From: Thalassobacter stenotrophicus
Lineage (GTDB): Bacteria > Pseudomonadota > Alphaproteobacteria > Rhodobacterales > Rhodobacteraceae
NCBI RefSeq assembly: GCF_001458315.1
Contig: NZ_CYRX01000026.1
Location: 62,001-126,000, forward strand
Length of the DNA: 64,000 nt
Direction: 5' to 3'
Position numbers and translations under genes: made by a program. Positions 8,186-18,237 of this stretch are shown here, piece by piece. The notes below the pieces were generated by a model. The model worked only from the letters and a program-made list of their open reading frames with translations. It was not told the DNA's origin and ran no database searches. Numbering within the stretch: the stretch's first letter is position 1; every line of letters begins with the position of its first letter.

Positions 8186-9457
8186 ATGTCCGAAGAAAAA
8201 CTGAATCTTTCCGATCTCAAAGCAAATTCACCTAAAGATTTGCTGAAGATGGCTGAAGAGCTTGAGATTGAAAACGCCTCCACGATGCGCAAGGGCGAGA
8301 TGATGTTCTCGATCCTCAAAGAGCGGGCCGAAGATGGGTGGGAAATCTCTGGCGTAGGTGTTCTTGAGGTTCTGCAAGACGGCTTCGGGTTTCTTCGGTC
8401 ACCCGAAGCAAACTACCTGTCGGGACCGGATGATATTTACGTTTCTCCTGACATGATCCGACAGTATTCACTGCGGACTGGCGACACTGTTGAGGGGGTT
8501 ATTCAGGCTCCCGATGAGAATGAGCGGTATTTTGCGTTAACGTCTGTTGCGATCATTAACTTTGAGGACCCAGAGAAGGCGCGTCATAAGATCAGCTTTG
8601 ACAACCTGACGCCGCTCTATCCTGATGATCGACTGAACATGGAGATCGAAGATCCAACGATTAAGGATCGTTCTGCGCGTATCATCGATCTTGTTGCTCC
8701 CATCGGTAAAGGTCAGCGGTCTTTGATCGTGGCACCGCCGCGTACTGGTAAAACTGTTCTTTTACAAAATATTGCCAAGTCGATCGAGACGAACCATCCA
8801 GAATGCTACCTTATGGTTTTGCTGATTGATGAACGTCCCGAAGAGGTGACGGACATGCAGCGTTCTGTGAAGGGCGAGGTCATTTCTTCGACGTTTGATG
8901 AGCCTGCAACACGCCACGTTGCTGTGTCGGAAATGGTCATTGAGAAAGCTAAACGTTTGGTTGAGCATAAGCGTGACGTCGTCATTCTGCTCGACTCGAT
9001 CACCCGTCTAGGCCGCGCGTTTAACACTGTAGTTCCGTCGTCTGGTAAGGTTCTTACTGGTGGTGTAGATGCTAACGCACTTCAGCGTCCAAAGCGTTTC
9101 TTTGGTGCAGCTCGGAATATCGAAGAAGGCGGGTCGTTAACGATCATTGCAACTGCCTTGATCGACACAGGTTCGCGCATGGATGAAGTCATCTTTGAAG
9201 AGTTCAAAGGGACTGGTAACTCCGAGATCGTGCTCGACCGTAAGGTTGCGGATAAGCGCGTCTTCCCAGCGATGGACATCCTGAAGTCCGGCACACGTAA
9301 AGAGGAGTTGTTGGTCGACCAGAAAGACCTGCAAAAGACCTTTGTGTTGCGTCGAATTCTCAATCCTATGGGCACAACAGACGCTATCGAATTCCTGATT
9401 TCAAAGTTGAAACAGACCAAAACAAATTCCGAGTTCTTCGATTCCATGAACTCATAA
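8186..9457 (+). CDS. rho: transcription termination factor Rho
   Basis: A 423-residue hexameric RNA helicase that terminates transcription. Domains in order: N-terminal helical bundle ([21 protein letters not shown]), a cold-shock-like RNA-binding domain with [15 protein letters not shown], then the RecA-like motor with Walker A APPRTGKT, the [10 protein letters not shown] block and the R-loop region around [12 protein letters not shown]. Length is normal. The ATG at 8186 has GGAG 8 bases upstream; the GTG at 8180 is too close to it. First of a rightward series rho–mnmE–mnmG–rsmG–parA–parB. Confidence 0.97.
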   Translation: MSEEKLNLSDLKANSPKDLLKMAEELEIENASTMRKGEMMFSILKERAEDGWEISGVGVLEVLQDGFGFLRSPEANYLSGPDDIYVSPDMIRQYSLRTGDTVEGVIQAPDENERYFALTSVAIINFEDPEKARHKISFDNLTPLYPDDRLNMEIEDPTIKDRSARIIDLVAPIGKGQRSLIVAPPRTGKTVLLQNIAKSIETNHPECYLMVLLIDERPEEVTDMQRSVKGEVISSTFDEPATRHVAVSEMVIEKAKRLVEHKRDVVILLDSITRLGRAFNTVVPSSGKVLTGGVDANALQRPKRFFGAARNIEEGGSLTIIATALIDTGSRMDEVIFEEFKGTGNSEIVLDRKVADKRVFPAMDILKSGTRKEELLVDQKDLQKTFVLRRILNPMGTTDAIEFLISKLKQTKTNSEFFDSMNS

Positions 9458-9484
9458 TTGTTTGGTCCGCTAGAGCGGGGCGTT

Positions 9485-10759
9485 ATGGACACGATCTTTG
9501 CACTGGCGACGGCTCAAGGAAAAGCTGGGGTTGCGGTAATTCGGATTTCCGGCCCGCAGTCGTTTGAGTTGTCTACTATATTGTGTGGTGAACTTCCCTT
9601 AGATCGCAAGATGGGGGTGCGTTCTATTCGTGCAAGCGATGGAACACTTTTAGATCAGGCGCTCGTTCTGTTGTTTTCAGAAGGTCGAAGTTTTACCGGC
9701 GAGGCGACTGTTGAGCTGCAGCTACACGGTAGCGTTGCTGTTGTTCGTGCTGTTTTGGCGGCTATCTCTGATACAGGATTGGCGCGTGTGGCTGAGCCCG
9801 GCGAATTTACGCGTCGAGCCCTATTGAACGAACGTTTAGACTTAACGCAAGTCGAAGGGCTATCTGACCTTATTGAAGCAGAAACTGAAGTCCAGCGGCG
9901 CGAGGCGATGCGCAGTTTTGATGGTGCCCTGCGGGACATGATTGAAGGTTTGCGGGCAAACTTGATCCGAGCAGCAGCGTTGCTTGAAGCTACAATTGAT
10001 TTTGCTGATGAGGAAGTACCTGAAAATGTGTATCCTGAGGTAGAGAACCTTCTTAAGGATGCGACTAAGACAATCTCGTCTGAAATATCTCGATCGGGTG
10101 CAGCTCAATCTGTTCGTAAGGGATTTGAGGTGGCAATCGTTGGGCCACCAAATGTTGGAAAATCTACACTTCTCAATACGTTAGCTGGTCGCGAAGCCGC
10201 GATTACATCCGAGATTGCAGGGACAACACGAGATATCGTTGAGGTTAGGATGGACATTCAAGGTCTACCTGTAACTTTTCTGGATACAGCAGGTGTTCGC
10301 GAGACGGATGATCCTATTGAGAAACTTGGCGTTGCTCGGGCTGTAGAGCGTGCACAAGCTGCTGAGCTGCGTGTTATTCTTTTGGAAAGGCCTGATGCTG
10401 ATCCTATAATGCCACCTTGCAACGGTGATATCGTAGTTTCAACGAAGCATGATATTTACGGTGTTGGTATCTCTTCCCTCAATGGAACGGGACTCAATGA
10501 GCTTTTGTCAGAAATCTCTGATCGGCTGGGTGATTTAACGGCTGATATCGGTTTGATTAGTCGAGAGAGAGATCGAGTAGCCCTTAGTGAGAGTTACTCC
10601 AGGTTGTGCCTTGTGCAAGAAAACCTTCTACATATGCCGTCTGAGCTTCTGACGGCGGAGATTTACGGTGCAGTTCAATCGCTTGGTGCAGTGATCGGTC
10701 GCGTTGGAGTGGAAGATGTGTTAGATGAAATCTTTGCGAGCTTCTGTCTAGGAAAGTAG
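9485..10759 (+). CDS. mnmE: tRNA modification GTPase MnmE
   Basis: A 424-residue GTPase that works with MnmG to add the carboxymethylaminomethyl (or related) group to U34 of certain tRNAs. The N-terminal tetrahydrofolate-binding domain starts [20 protein letters not shown]. The G domain carries [12 protein letters not shown] (G1), GTTRD (G2) and DTAGVRET (G3). The protein ends in FCLGK, the conserved C-terminal CxGK whose Cys is functionally important. The ATG 9485 is preferred over the upstream TTG because the family begins at MDTIFALAT. It follows rho directly and ends 2 bp before the longest mnmG reading. Confidence 0.96.
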   Translation: MDTIFALATAQGKAGVAVIRISGPQSFELSTILCGELPLDRKMGVRSIRASDGTLLDQALVLLFSEGRSFTGEATVELQLHGSVAVVRAVLAAISDTGLARVAEPGEFTRRALLNERLDLTQVEGLSDLIEAETEVQRREAMRSFDGALRDMIEGLRANLIRAAALLEATIDFADEEVPENVYPEVENLLKDATKTISSEISRSGAAQSVRKGFEVAIVGPPNVGKSTLLNTLAGREAAITSEIAGTTRDIVEVRMDIQGLPVTFLDTAGVRETDDPIEKLGVARAVERAQAAELRVILLERPDADPIMPPCNGDIVVSTKHDIYGVGISSLNGTGLNELLSEISDRLGDLTADIGLISRERDRVALSESYSRLCLVQENLLHMPSELLTAEIYGAVQSLGAVIGRVGVEDVLDEIFASFCLGK

Positions 10760-10761
10760 GA

Positions 10762-12633
10762 GTGTTTCACGTGAAACAATTGGACTTCGATGTTGTTGTC
10801 GTTGGCGGTGGACATGCTGGTGCAGATGCTGCGCATGCGTCTGCACGCATGGGAGCCAAGACAGCTTTGATCACAATGTCGCAAGCAGGCATTGGTGTAA
10901 TGTCCTGCAATCCAGCAATCGGTGGTCTTGGCAAAGGGCACCTTGTTCGCGAGATTGATGCATTAGATGGATTGATGGGTCGGGCTGCTGATGCATCCGG
11001 TATCCAATTTCGGCTGTTAAATCGACGTAAAGGTCCAGCGGTGCAGGGTCCGCGTACGCAAGCTGATCGTGCGCGGTATCAACGGTTTATTCAGTCAGAG
11101 CTTCAAGCAGAGCCGAAACTCTCGATCGTAATTGGAGAGGTTGCTGACCTTCTTATAGTGGATGGTCGTACAGCGGGAGTTAAGCTTTCGGACAATAGTG
11201 AAATCCAAGCTGGTGCTGTGGTTTTAACAACTGGAACATTCTTGCGTGGTGTTATTCACATTGGTGACGTCTCACGCCCGGGCGGTCGTATGGGCGATGC
11301 GCCATCTCAAGCACTGGCGAAACGTTTGGATGACCTTGATCTTCCTCTAGGAAGGTTAAAAACAGGAACACCACCTCGATTGAATGGGAAGACGATCAAT
11401 TGGACCGGGTTGGAGATGCAGCAGGCCGACACAGACCCAACGCTCTTTTCATTTTTGTCAGATAAAGCTGCTTGTCGTCAGATATCCTGTGGGATCACCC
11501 ATACGAACGAGAGAACACACCAAATTATAGCAGATAATCTGTCACGCTCAGCAATGTATGGTGGACATATCGATGGAGTTGGTCCGCGGTACTGTCCTTC
11601 GATTGAAGACAAGATCGTTCGTTTTGCAGATAAGACATCCCACCAAATTTTCCTTGAACCAGAGGGACTTGACGACGATACTATCTATCCCAACGGAATT
11701 TCGACATCATTGCCTGTTGATGTGCAAGAGGCATATGTAAAGTCGATTTGTGGCTTGGAAAACGTGGAAATCTTGCAGCCAGGCTATGCAATTGAATACG
11801 ACTATGTTGACCCTCGCGCGTTAAGGCCGACCTTGGAGTTAAAGGCGTTAAGCGGGCTCTTTTTAGCCGGTCAGATTAACGGGACGACCGGGTATGAAGA
11901 AGCTGCTGCACAGGGCATGGTTGCAGGACTGAATGCTGCGTGCCAAGTGATGCAGAAAGAGGAAGTGACCTTTAGTCGTTCTGCAAGCTATATCGGTGTA
12001 ATGATTGATGATTTGGTTACACGGGGAGTATCCGAACCATACCGCATGTTTACGTCACGCGCAGAGTTTCGATTGTCCTTACGTGCAGATAACGCAGATC
12101 AGCGGCTGACACCGATTGGGATAGATCTGGGGTGCGTGAAAGAAGAGCGTCGCATCAAATTTGAAACGAAGAGAGAAAAGTTGGATCAACTTCGGTCTGA
12201 GCTTGGGGCGCTTAGTCTAACACCCAAGTCTGCGCGGACAGCAGGCTTAGACGTTAAGGAAGATGGAAAAAAACGTTCCGCATTTGAGCTGCTTTCTTTC
12301 CCAGATATAGATTTTAGCAGACTGCAGAAAATCTGGCCCGAATTGGATCCTGACGCAGAAATCAGCGAACAGATGGAGCGTGACGCCTTATATGCCAATT
12401 ATATTGATCGTCAGGCACAAGATGTAGAGGCTTTGCGGCGCGACGAAGCTCAGAGTATACCACGAGACTTTTCGTACTCTGACATTGATGGGCTTTCAAA
12501 CGAACTGAAATCTAAGTTGCAGCTTGTGACGCCAGAGACGCTGGGGCAGGCGGCTCGTATTGATGGAATGACACCTGCAGCACTTACATTGATCCTGTCT
12601 CACCTTAAACAGAGATTTAAGCGAACAGCATGA
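10762..12633 (+). CDS. mnmG: tRNA uridine 5-carboxymethylaminomethyl modification enzyme MnmG
   Basis: A flavoprotein of 623 residues, partner of MnmE. FAD-binding [10 protein letters not shown] is near residue 14, followed by [24 protein letters not shown] and [13 protein letters not shown], all strong MnmG markers; the C-terminal helical domain reaches QRFKRTA. The first codons (GTG TTT CAC GTG AAA CAA) are a perfect parS site, so start choice is uncertain: GTG 10762 has its ribosome-binding site too close, whereas GTG 10771 has AGGAG 8 bases upstream. Many Rhodobacterales MnmG annotations begin MFHVK for this reason. The stop overlaps the rsmG start by 4 bp. Confidence 0.96.
   Translation: MFHVKQLDFDVVVVGGGHAGADAAHASARMGAKTALITMSQAGIGVMSCNPAIGGLGKGHLVREIDALDGLMGRAADASGIQFRLLNRRKGPAVQGPRTQADRARYQRFIQSELQAEPKLSIVIGEVADLLIVDGRTAGVKLSDNSEIQAGAVVLTTGTFLRGVIHIGDVSRPGGRMGDAPSQALAKRLDDLDLPLGRLKTGTPPRLNGKTINWTGLEMQQADTDPTLFSFLSDKAACRQISCGITHTNERTHQIIADNLSRSAMYGGHIDGVGPRYCPSIEDKIVRFADKTSHQIFLEPEGLDDDTIYPNGISTSLPVDVQEAYVKSICGLENVEILQPGYAIEYDYVDPRALRPTLELKALSGLFLAGQINGTTGYEEAAAQGMVAGLNAACQVMQKEEVTFSRSASYIGVMIDDLVTRGVSEPYRMFTSRAEFRLSLRADNADQRLTPIGIDLGCVKEERRIKFETKREKLDQLRSELGALSLTPKSARTAGLDVKEDGKKRSAFELLSFPDIDFSRLQKIWPELDPDAEISEQMERDALYANYIDRQAQDVEALRRDEAQSIPRDFSYSDIDGLSNELKSKLQLVTPETLGQAARIDGMTPAALTLILSHLKQRFKRTA
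10763..10778. promoter_or_regulatory. parS centromere site 1
   Basis: TGTTTCACGTGAAACA, a perfect 16-bp palindrome identical to the widely conserved chromosomal parS consensus bound by ParB. It lies inside the first codons of mnmG, about 3.3 kb from the candidate oriC and 3.3 kb from parB. Confidence 0.93.
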
Positions 12634-13250
12634 GTAAGGACGAATTTCAGCGACACTTGAGTGTTTCACGTGAAACAATTGACCGGCTAGATAAATACGA
12701 AGCCTTAATTACCAAGTGGAACCCCAGGATAAATCTTGTTGCAAGCAGTACGCTTGAGGACATCTGGGTACGTCACTTTCTAGATTCTGGGCAACTTGCA
12801 TCTTTTGCGCCAAATAGCGGTGTGTGGCTGGACTTGGGTTCTGGTGGGGGCTTTCCCGCACTGGTGATAGCATCCATGCTTTCTGATACGCACCCTGACG
12901 TTTCATTTACTTTGGTAGAAAGCGACAGCCGTAAGGCTGTCTTCCTAAGGACGGTCATTCGTGAGCTTGAGCTCAATGCTAAAGTCTTAAGTGAGAGAAT
13001 TGAAAAAATACCTACTCAACACGCAAGCGTGCTATCAGCGCGCGCGCTAGATACTTTGGAGAAGCTTGTAGGCTATGCAGAAATCCATCTAAATCAAGAT
13101 GGTACAGCGTTTTTCCCAAAAGGTAGCTCTCATAAAAATGAGCTTGAGGAGGCACGTGAAACTTGGTTTTTTGACGTTAGGACCATCCCCAGTATAACGG
13201 ACCCAACTGCGGCAATCTTCGCCATAAAGGACATTCAGCGTGCCAAATGA
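12630..13250 (+). CDS. rsmG: 16S rRNA (guanine-N7) methyltransferase RsmG
   Basis: A 206-residue SAM-dependent enzyme that methylates a guanine in the 530 loop of 16S rRNA. The SAM site [11 protein letters not shown] sits near residue 68, preceded by the family block [10 protein letters not shown] and followed by [13 protein letters not shown]. The start ATGA overlaps the mnmG stop, and a parS palindrome falls at codons 11–17, giving the peptide SVSRET. It ends in an overlap with the GTG start of parA, so translation is coupled through the series. Confidence 0.94.
   Translation: MSKDEFQRHLSVSRETIDRLDKYEALITKWNPRINLVASSTLEDIWVRHFLDSGQLASFAPNSGVWLDLGSGGGFPALVIASMLSDTHPDVSFTLVESDSRKAVFLRTVIRELELNAKVLSERIEKIPTQHASVLSARALDTLEKLVGYAEIHLNQDGTAFFPKGSSHKNELEEARETWFFDVRTIPSITDPTAAIFAIKDIQRAK
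12662..12677. promoter_or_regulatory. parS centromere site 2
   Basis: A second perfect TGTTTCACGTGAAACA palindrome, within the rsmG reading frame, 1899 bp from the first site and 0.6 kb before parA. The flanks are also shared: both copies read AG before and ATTG after the site. Confidence 0.93.
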
Positions 13251-14022
13251 TGGACCAGTTATTCTTTCCGTTGCTAACCAAAAAGGTGGCGTCGGAAAAA
13301 CGACAACGTCGATAAATCTTGGTGCAGCTCTTGCAGCTCGGGGGCAAAGCGTTCTAATTGTTGATCTTGACCCACAGGGCAATGCATCGACCGGATTGGG
13401 CGTTGCACTAGATGATCGCATTGTAACCACCTACGACTTGTTGATTGAGGAAGCAAAGCTACAAGATGTAGCTCAAATCACGGATTTTCCGAACCTTGTA
13501 ATTGCTCCTGCAACGACGGATCTTAGCTCTGTTGATATTGAGTTAGGGAAGTCAGAAGGACGCATACTACGGCTTAAAAATGCTTTCTCTGGCGCAGCGA
13601 TTGAGGCATTTGACTATGTGATTATTGACTGCCCACCGTCCCTTAACCTTCTGACATTAAATGCTTTTGTTGCATCCACGGCTGTTCTGGTGCCACTACA
13701 AACTGAGTTTTTTGCATTAGAAGGCTTGAGCCAACTCTTGTTAACTGTCCGTGATGTTCGCGATGGAGCTAATCCTGCACTGCGCATCGACGGTGTAGTG
13801 CTTACGATGTACGATAAGCGAAATAATTTGTGTATTCAGGTCGAAAATGATGCCCGTGAAAACCTAGGTGATTTGGTGTATCGTACTGTAATTCCAAGAA
13901 ATGTGCGCTTGAGTGAAGCGCCAAGCTTTGCACAACCAGTTTTGAATTATGATCCAAATTCGCGGGGTGCGATTGCGTATAAATCGCTAGCGTCTGAAAT
14001 GCTAAAGCGGCACGAAGGGTAG
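13240..14022 (+). CDS. parA: chromosome partitioning ATPase ParA
   Basis: A 260-residue deviant Walker A ATPase that drives segregation of the origin region together with ParB and parS. The motif KGGVGKTTT is at about residues 16–24, with VDLDPQGNAST (Walker A') and IIDCPPSLN (Walker B) following. The chromosomal (Soj-like) subtype is indicated by length and lack of an N-terminal helix-turn-helix domain. GTG start overlaps the rsmG stop; parB follows after 7 bp. Confidence 0.96.
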   Translation: MPNDGPVILSVANQKGGVGKTTTSINLGAALAARGQSVLIVDLDPQGNASTGLGVALDDRIVTTYDLLIEEAKLQDVAQITDFPNLVIAPATTDLSSVDIELGKSEGRILRLKNAFSGAAIEAFDYVIIDCPPSLNLLTLNAFVASTAVLVPLQTEFFALEGLSQLLLTVRDVRDGANPALRIDGVVLTMYDKRNNLCIQVENDARENLGDLVYRTVIPRNVRLSEAPSFAQPVLNYDPNSRGAIAYKSLASEMLKRHEG

Positions 14023-14029
14023 GAGACCG

Positions 14030-14947
14030 ATGGCTGAAAAAAGAGATCGACGCGGCTTGGGTCGTGGTTTGTCCGCCTTAATGGCAGACGTGAACGTCGA
14101 AGCCGCAACGCCTTCACAGGTGGAAGGACGCAAAGGGTTCGAAACGGTTGCGATTGAACGTATCTATGCTAATCCTGATCAGCCCCGCCGCCAGTTCACA
14201 GAAAATGACCTCACCGACCTAACGAATTCGGTGCGAGAGAAGGGCGTTATCCAGCCACTTATCGTTCGGCCACTACCTGGCGATCCAACATCCTATCAAA
14301 TTGTAGCGGGCGAACGCCGTTGGCGTGCCGCTCAAGCTGCTCAGCTGCACGAACTACCTGTCGTTGTTCGCAATTTTGACGATATCGAGGTTCTCGAAGT
14401 CGCCATCATTGAAAACATTCAACGGGCTGACTTGAATGCGATTGAAGAAGCCGCAGGTTATCGTCAGCTCATGGAGAAGTTTGGGCATACGCAGGAAAAG
14501 CTTGCAACGGCACTTGGCAAAAGTCGCAGCCACATCGCAAATTCTATGCGCCTTCTCTCACTCCCTGACGCTATCCAGGATGTGCTGAGTTCCGGAGAAA
14601 TTACAGCTGGCCATGGCCGCGCGCTGTTAACTGCGGACAATCCAACGGAATTGTTGCGCGCGATCTTAACTAAGAAATTATCGGTACGTGAAACCGAAAA
14701 ACTGGCTAAGGCAAAGCCTGCTGGTTCTGCGAAATCCGCGCCACGCAAAGCTAGGTCCGCAACGCAAAAGGATGCGGATACAAAAGCGTTAGAGGATGAT
14801 TTATCCGCAAATCTTGGGATGAATGTTGATATCGACCACGTCGTGGATAGTGAGATGGGTTCAATAACAATCTCATATAAGTCATTGGATCAATTGGACG
14901 AGCTATGCCGTCTTTTGACGATTATGCCTCCGGCCGAGACCAGATAA
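14030..14947 (+). CDS. parB: chromosome partitioning protein ParB (CTPase, parS-binding)
   Basis: A 305-residue ParB/Spo0J. The N-terminal domain carries IYANPDQPRRQF and the CTP-binding GERRWRAAQ box; the central helix-turn-helix around KFGHTQEKLATALGKSRSHIANSMRLL recognises parS; the C-terminal dimerisation domain starts after a Lys/Ala-rich linker. It starts MAEKRDRRGLGRGLSALM, a typical ParA-stimulating tail. The two parS sites upstream are its expected targets. The end overlaps the convergent DUF454 gene by 26 bp. Confidence 0.96.
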   Translation: MAEKRDRRGLGRGLSALMADVNVEAATPSQVEGRKGFETVAIERIYANPDQPRRQFTENDLTDLTNSVREKGVIQPLIVRPLPGDPTSYQIVAGERRWRAAQAAQLHELPVVVRNFDDIEVLEVAIIENIQRADLNAIEEAAGYRQLMEKFGHTQEKLATALGKSRSHIANSMRLLSLPDAIQDVLSSGEITAGHGRALLTADNPTELLRAILTKKLSVRETEKLAKAKPAGSAKSAPRKARSATQKDADTKALEDDLSANLGMNVDIDHVVDSEMGSITISYKSLDQLDELCRLLTIMPPAETR

Positions 14948-15275
14948 AATAGGATACTCCGACCAGAGTGGTCATTTGTACCAAGACTATGATCAGCGAA
15001 ATTTGCCAATAAAGCGCGACCCCTAGGGATGCTGCAATCATTGCTGTTGATGTAATTTTTGCTGATCTAGAAATTGAACCCGACTTGCGCCAATTGTGAA
15101 TGGATGGCCCAAGTGTTGGGTGCGCGAGCAGCCATCCATGCAACTGATCAGACGACCTTGAAAAGCAAAAGGCTGCGAGCAATAGGAATGGGACCGTCGG
15201 CAACAATGGAAGCGGTATGCCGAGGATACCCAGGCCGAGTGAAACCAAACCGCCAATGATCCAAATGATGCGCAT
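14922..15275 (-). CDS. DUF454 (YbaN-like) inner-membrane protein
   Basis: A 117-residue protein with hydrophobic segments at residues 4–20, 25–40 and a paired set near the C-terminus. The stretch GLGILGIPLPLLPTVPFLLL and the following AAFCFSRSS motif identify the DUF454/YbaN family, whose function is not known. It lies 2 bp after hemW on the same strand, so it is the last gene of the rph–rdgB–ridA–hemW series. Confidence 0.85.
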   Translation of the reverse strand: MRIIWIIGGLVSLGLGILGIPLPLLPTVPFLLLAAFCFSRSSDQLHGWLLAHPTLGPSIHNWRKSGSISRSAKITSTAMIAASLGVALYWQISLIIVLVQMTTLVGVSYFIWSRPEA

Positions 15276-15277
15276 AC

Positions 15278-16429
15278 TTACTCAGCAATGAGGTTCCGAA
15301 GAAGGCCGTTAAGAACCGGCCTGCCTTGAGAAGTGGCGCGCAAACGGGTTTCGTCAATCTCTATAAGCCCAAGCTGAACTAAGTCTTGTGCCGCATTCTG
15401 CGCGAGCTTGCCGCCCAAATTTTTATATCGGATAAGATCTGTGCCCTCGCTCAATCGAAGGGACATCATGAGGTATTCAAGAGCCTGCTCAGAAGAGGGC
15501 ACCGCGTCACGCAGCGTTTCTCCGCTTCCTTTTTTCTCAACGTTAAGGAGCCAGCCAAGCGGGCTCAACTCAGTTTCTGTTGCGAATTTTTGACTATTTA
15601 GCGTCAGACGCCCATGGGCACCGGGACCAATGCCAATGTAGTCACCGCCACGCCAATAGATCAGGTTGTGCCGCGATTGGGCATCTTCGCGTGCGTGATT
15701 AGAGACTTCGTAACTGCCAAGTCCTGCATCAGCAGTGATTTCTTGGGTAAGCAGGTACATATCGGCGGACGTGTCATCATCCGGCAGACCCTTCAGGCCG
15801 CCAGCAGCGTGCCGCGCTCCAAACGCCGTGCCATCTTCGATCGTAAGCTGATAAAGCGAAAGGTGGTCAATTGCCATGTTCAACGCTTCTGTCAGCTCTG
15901 CCTTCCAATCTTGAAGCGTTTGATTTTGCCGCGCATAAATTAGGTCGAAAGAGACCCTATCAAACAGGTTTCTTGCTGTATCAAAGGCAGCTCTTGCATC
16001 CTTAACTGAGTGCATGCGGCCAAGTCGACGCAAGTCGGTATCATTCAACGCCTGAATTCCCATCGATATCCGGTTAACCCCGGCATCACGATACCCGGCA
16101 AAGCGTCCAGCCTCGACCGACGTCGGATTGGCTTCTAGCGAGATTTCAGGATCATTCACCATTGGCCAGTTTTGGCGGATACGCTCGATAATTGCGTTCA
16201 CCAGCGACGGATCCATCAAAGATGGCGTACCGCCACCAAAGAAAACAGTCTCTAACACACGGTTTTTCGTCTCTGCAGCAGCGCGGTCCAGCTCACTTAA
16301 ATATGCAGCCTGCCAGCGGGCTTGATCAATATTGGCAGAAACATGGGAGTTGAAATCGCAATACGGGCATTTTGCCTGACAAAACGGCCAATGCAGGTAC
16401 AGCCCAAAACCGCCAAGTGTTTGGGTCAT
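15278..16429 (-). CDS. hemW: heme chaperone HemW (radical SAM, HemN-like)
   Basis: A 383-residue radical SAM protein. The iron-sulfur motif CQAKCPYC (Cx3CxxC) is near residue 18 in LHWPFCQAKCPYCDFN, followed by FFGGGTPSL and SMGIQALND. It matches HemW, formerly called oxygen-independent coproporphyrinogen oxidase-like, which delivers heme to target proteins; the neighbour rdgB supports this, since rdgB–hemW pairing is widespread. It overlaps the ridA-like gene by 4 bp. Confidence 0.93.
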   Translation of the reverse strand: MTQTLGGFGLYLHWPFCQAKCPYCDFNSHVSANIDQARWQAAYLSELDRAAAETKNRVLETVFFGGGTPSLMDPSLVNAIIERIRQNWPMVNDPEISLEANPTSVEAGRFAGYRDAGVNRISMGIQALNDTDLRRLGRMHSVKDARAAFDTARNLFDRVSFDLIYARQNQTLQDWKAELTEALNMAIDHLSLYQLTIEDGTAFGARHAAGGLKGLPDDDTSADMYLLTQEITADAGLGSYEVSNHAREDAQSRHNLIYWRGGDYIGIGPGAHGRLTLNSQKFATETELSPLGWLLNVEKKGSGETLRDAVPSSEQALEYLMMSLRLSEGTDLIRYKNLGGKLAQNAAQDLVQLGLIEIDETRLRATSQGRPVLNGLLRNLIAE

Positions 16430-16806
16430 CCCTGAAAGGCCGTAACTTCGATTTCGTACAACATCTCTGGTGTCATTAGATCGGCGATCACCATCGTTGC
16501 AGCAGGTCGGATGGTGCCCAAATGTTCACTCAGGACTGGCTTGAGTTCGTCAACCAAAGCACGGTCTGTGACGTAGTGTGTGACGCGCACGATGTCGGCT
16601 CGTGTGAACCCGGCGTCGTTCAAAACGGAATCAATGGTCACAAAACACTGCCGCGCCTGTGCCGCAATAGTGTCCGGCAATGTCATGGTGGTGTAATCAA
16701 ACCCCGTGACCCCTGCCATAAAGCACCAATCGCCTTGAACAACCGCGCGGGAATAGCCCACTTCAGCCTCAAACGGCGACCCGCTGGAGATTAACCGTCT
16801 GGTCAT
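16426..16806 (-). CDS. RidA family protein
   Basis: A 126-residue protein of the RidA/YjgF/YER057c family, whose best known member removes reactive enamine/imine intermediates. It shows DYTTMTLPDTIAAQARQC, the segment FTRADIVRVTHYVTD and the closing PAATMVIADLMTPEMLYEIEV. The usual catalytic Arg of true RidA lies in a conserved PxRxxV context; here the corresponding stretch reads IRPAATMV, so an Arg is present but shifted, and a RidA-like paralogue is as likely as RidA itself. Overlaps both neighbours by 4 bp. Confidence 0.85.
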   Translation of the reverse strand: MTRRLISSGSPFEAEVGYSRAVVQGDWCFMAGVTGFDYTTMTLPDTIAAQARQCFVTIDSVLNDAGFTRADIVRVTHYVTDRALVDELKPVLSEHLGTIRPAATMVIADLMTPEMLYEIEVTAFQG

Positions 16807-17426
16807 GATTTTGTGCCGCGCCCTGCAAAAAGCGCCTGAAGCTTCTTAAACGCGTCCGCACGGTGGCTGATCTGGTTTTTTTCCCAGCGATCCATCTCAC
16901 CGAATGTTTCCGAATACCCGTCAGGCTGAAAAATTGGATCGTACCCGTGGCCTTGATCACCGCGCATTGGCCAGACAATCTGCCCCGGCATCACACCCGG
17001 AAAGACTTCGTCGTGACCGTCGGGCCATGCAAGTACGAGTGTGCAATTGAATTGCGCAGTCCGCGGATAGGGGGCATTCGCGGACTCCAGCTCGGTCCAC
17101 GCGCGGGTCATTCCGATCACGAAATCGCGTCCCTGCGGGGTTTCCGTCCAATCGGCAGTATAAACGCCGGGCGCGCCACCAAGACCATCGATGGTTAACC
17201 CACTGTCATCTGCTAACGCGGGCAAACCGGTGGCGCGGGCTGCGGCGTGTGCTTTGATCCGCGCGTTACCAACAAACGTGGTCTCGGTTTCATCTGGCTC
17301 TGGCAGATTATGATCGGCGTTTGATGTGCATTTGATGCCATAGGGCGCCAAGAGGGCCGCAATTTCCTCAAGCTTGCCCGTATTGTGTGTGGCAATCAGA
17401 AGTGCGTCCCCCTCGAACTGCCTCAT
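16803..17426 (-). CDS. rdgB: XTP/dITP diphosphatase (RdgB/HAM1)
   Basis: A 207-residue pyrophosphatase that removes inosine and xanthosine triphosphates from the nucleotide pool. Conserved blocks: [11 protein letters not shown] near the N-terminus, [22 protein letters not shown] with the catalytic Asp pair, and [20 protein letters not shown] at the C-terminus. Start overlaps rph stop by 4 bp, stop overlaps the ridA-like gene. Rph–RdgB pairing is common across bacteria. Confidence 0.95.
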   Translation of the reverse strand: MRQFEGDALLIATHNTGKLEEIAALLAPYGIKCTSNADHNLPEPDETETTFVGNARIKAHAAARATGLPALADDSGLTIDGLGGAPGVYTADWTETPQGRDFVIGMTRAWTELESANAPYPRTAQFNCTLVLAWPDGHDEVFPGVMPGQIVWPMRGDQGHGYDPIFQPDGYSETFGEMDRWEKNQISHRADAFKKLQALFAGRGTKS

Positions 17427-18136
17427 GACGTGGCGATCTTTTGTGCTGTGACCAGATCGGCAACGCCTTGCTCCGCCAGCGCCATCAACTCTGCGAATTG
17501 CGTCTTGGAGAATGTTGCGCCCTCGGCTGAGGCTTGGATTTCGATCAAACCGCTGTCGCCGGTCATCACAAAGTTCCCATCCGTTCCGGCCTGGGAATCC
17601 TCGGCGTAGTCAAGGTCCAGCACGCTTTGCCCGGCATATACGCCACAGGAAACGGCCGCGACGTGATCCGTAATTGGGTCGGTTACAATGTCGCCGGCCT
17701 TCATCAGCTTGTTCACCGCAAGGCGAAGGGCCACCCAACCACCTGTGATCGCTGCACAGCGCGTGCCGCCATCCGCTTGGATAACATCGCAATCAACAGT
17801 GATTTGCCGCTCACCCAATGCGTTGCGATCAACACCGGCCCGCAGGGACCGCCCGATCAAGCGTTGAATTTCTTGTGTGCGACCGGATTGTTTGCCCGAT
17901 GCAGCTTCGCGGCGCATCCGCGTATTGGTCGCGCGGGGCAGCATACCGTATTCAGCCGTCACCCAGCCGAGACCTGTGTTGCGCAAAAAGGGTGGCACGC
18001 GCTCTTCTAGCGAGGCCGTGCACAGCACATGGGTATCGCCAACCTTGATAAGACAGCAGCCCTCGGCGTGTTTTGTGAAACCGACTTCGATCTCAATAGG
18101 GCGCATTTGGTTCAGTTCGCGGCCGGATGGGCGCAT
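17423..18136 (-). CDS. rph: ribonuclease PH
   Basis: A 237-residue phosphorolytic exonuclease that trims tRNA 3' ends. The protein begins [17 protein letters not shown] and carries [31 protein letters not shown] and the phosphate-binding region typical of RNase PH, then [21 protein letters not shown] 18136 is chosen because an AAAGGA ribosome-binding site lies just upstream and the family starts here; a longer reading to 18181 adds only basic residues. First gene of the leftward rph–rdgB–ridA–hemW operon, divergent from hrcA. Confidence 0.96.
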   Translation of the reverse strand: MRPSGRELNQMRPIEIEVGFTKHAEGCCLIKVGDTHVLCTASLEERVPPFLRNTGLGWVTAEYGMLPRATNTRMRREAASGKQSGRTQEIQRLIGRSLRAGVDRNALGERQITVDCDVIQADGGTRCAAITGGWVALRLAVNKLMKAGDIVTDPITDHVAAVSCGVYAGQSVLDLDYAEDSQAGTDGNFVMTGDSGLIEIQASAEGATFSKTQFAELMALAEQGVADLVTAQKIATS

Positions 18137-18237
18137 GGGGATATCCTTTCGTGTGCGTTGGCCCCTGTTTGCCGCGCGCACAGCATACGTGCAAGGGAAT
18201 TGACGGACGGCCGCGCGCTCCTTAGATCAGGTAGGCC

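Noticed and set aside
13145-13160. parS-like TGAGGCACGTGAAACT in rsmG
   Set aside because: Only the right half matches; four mismatches.
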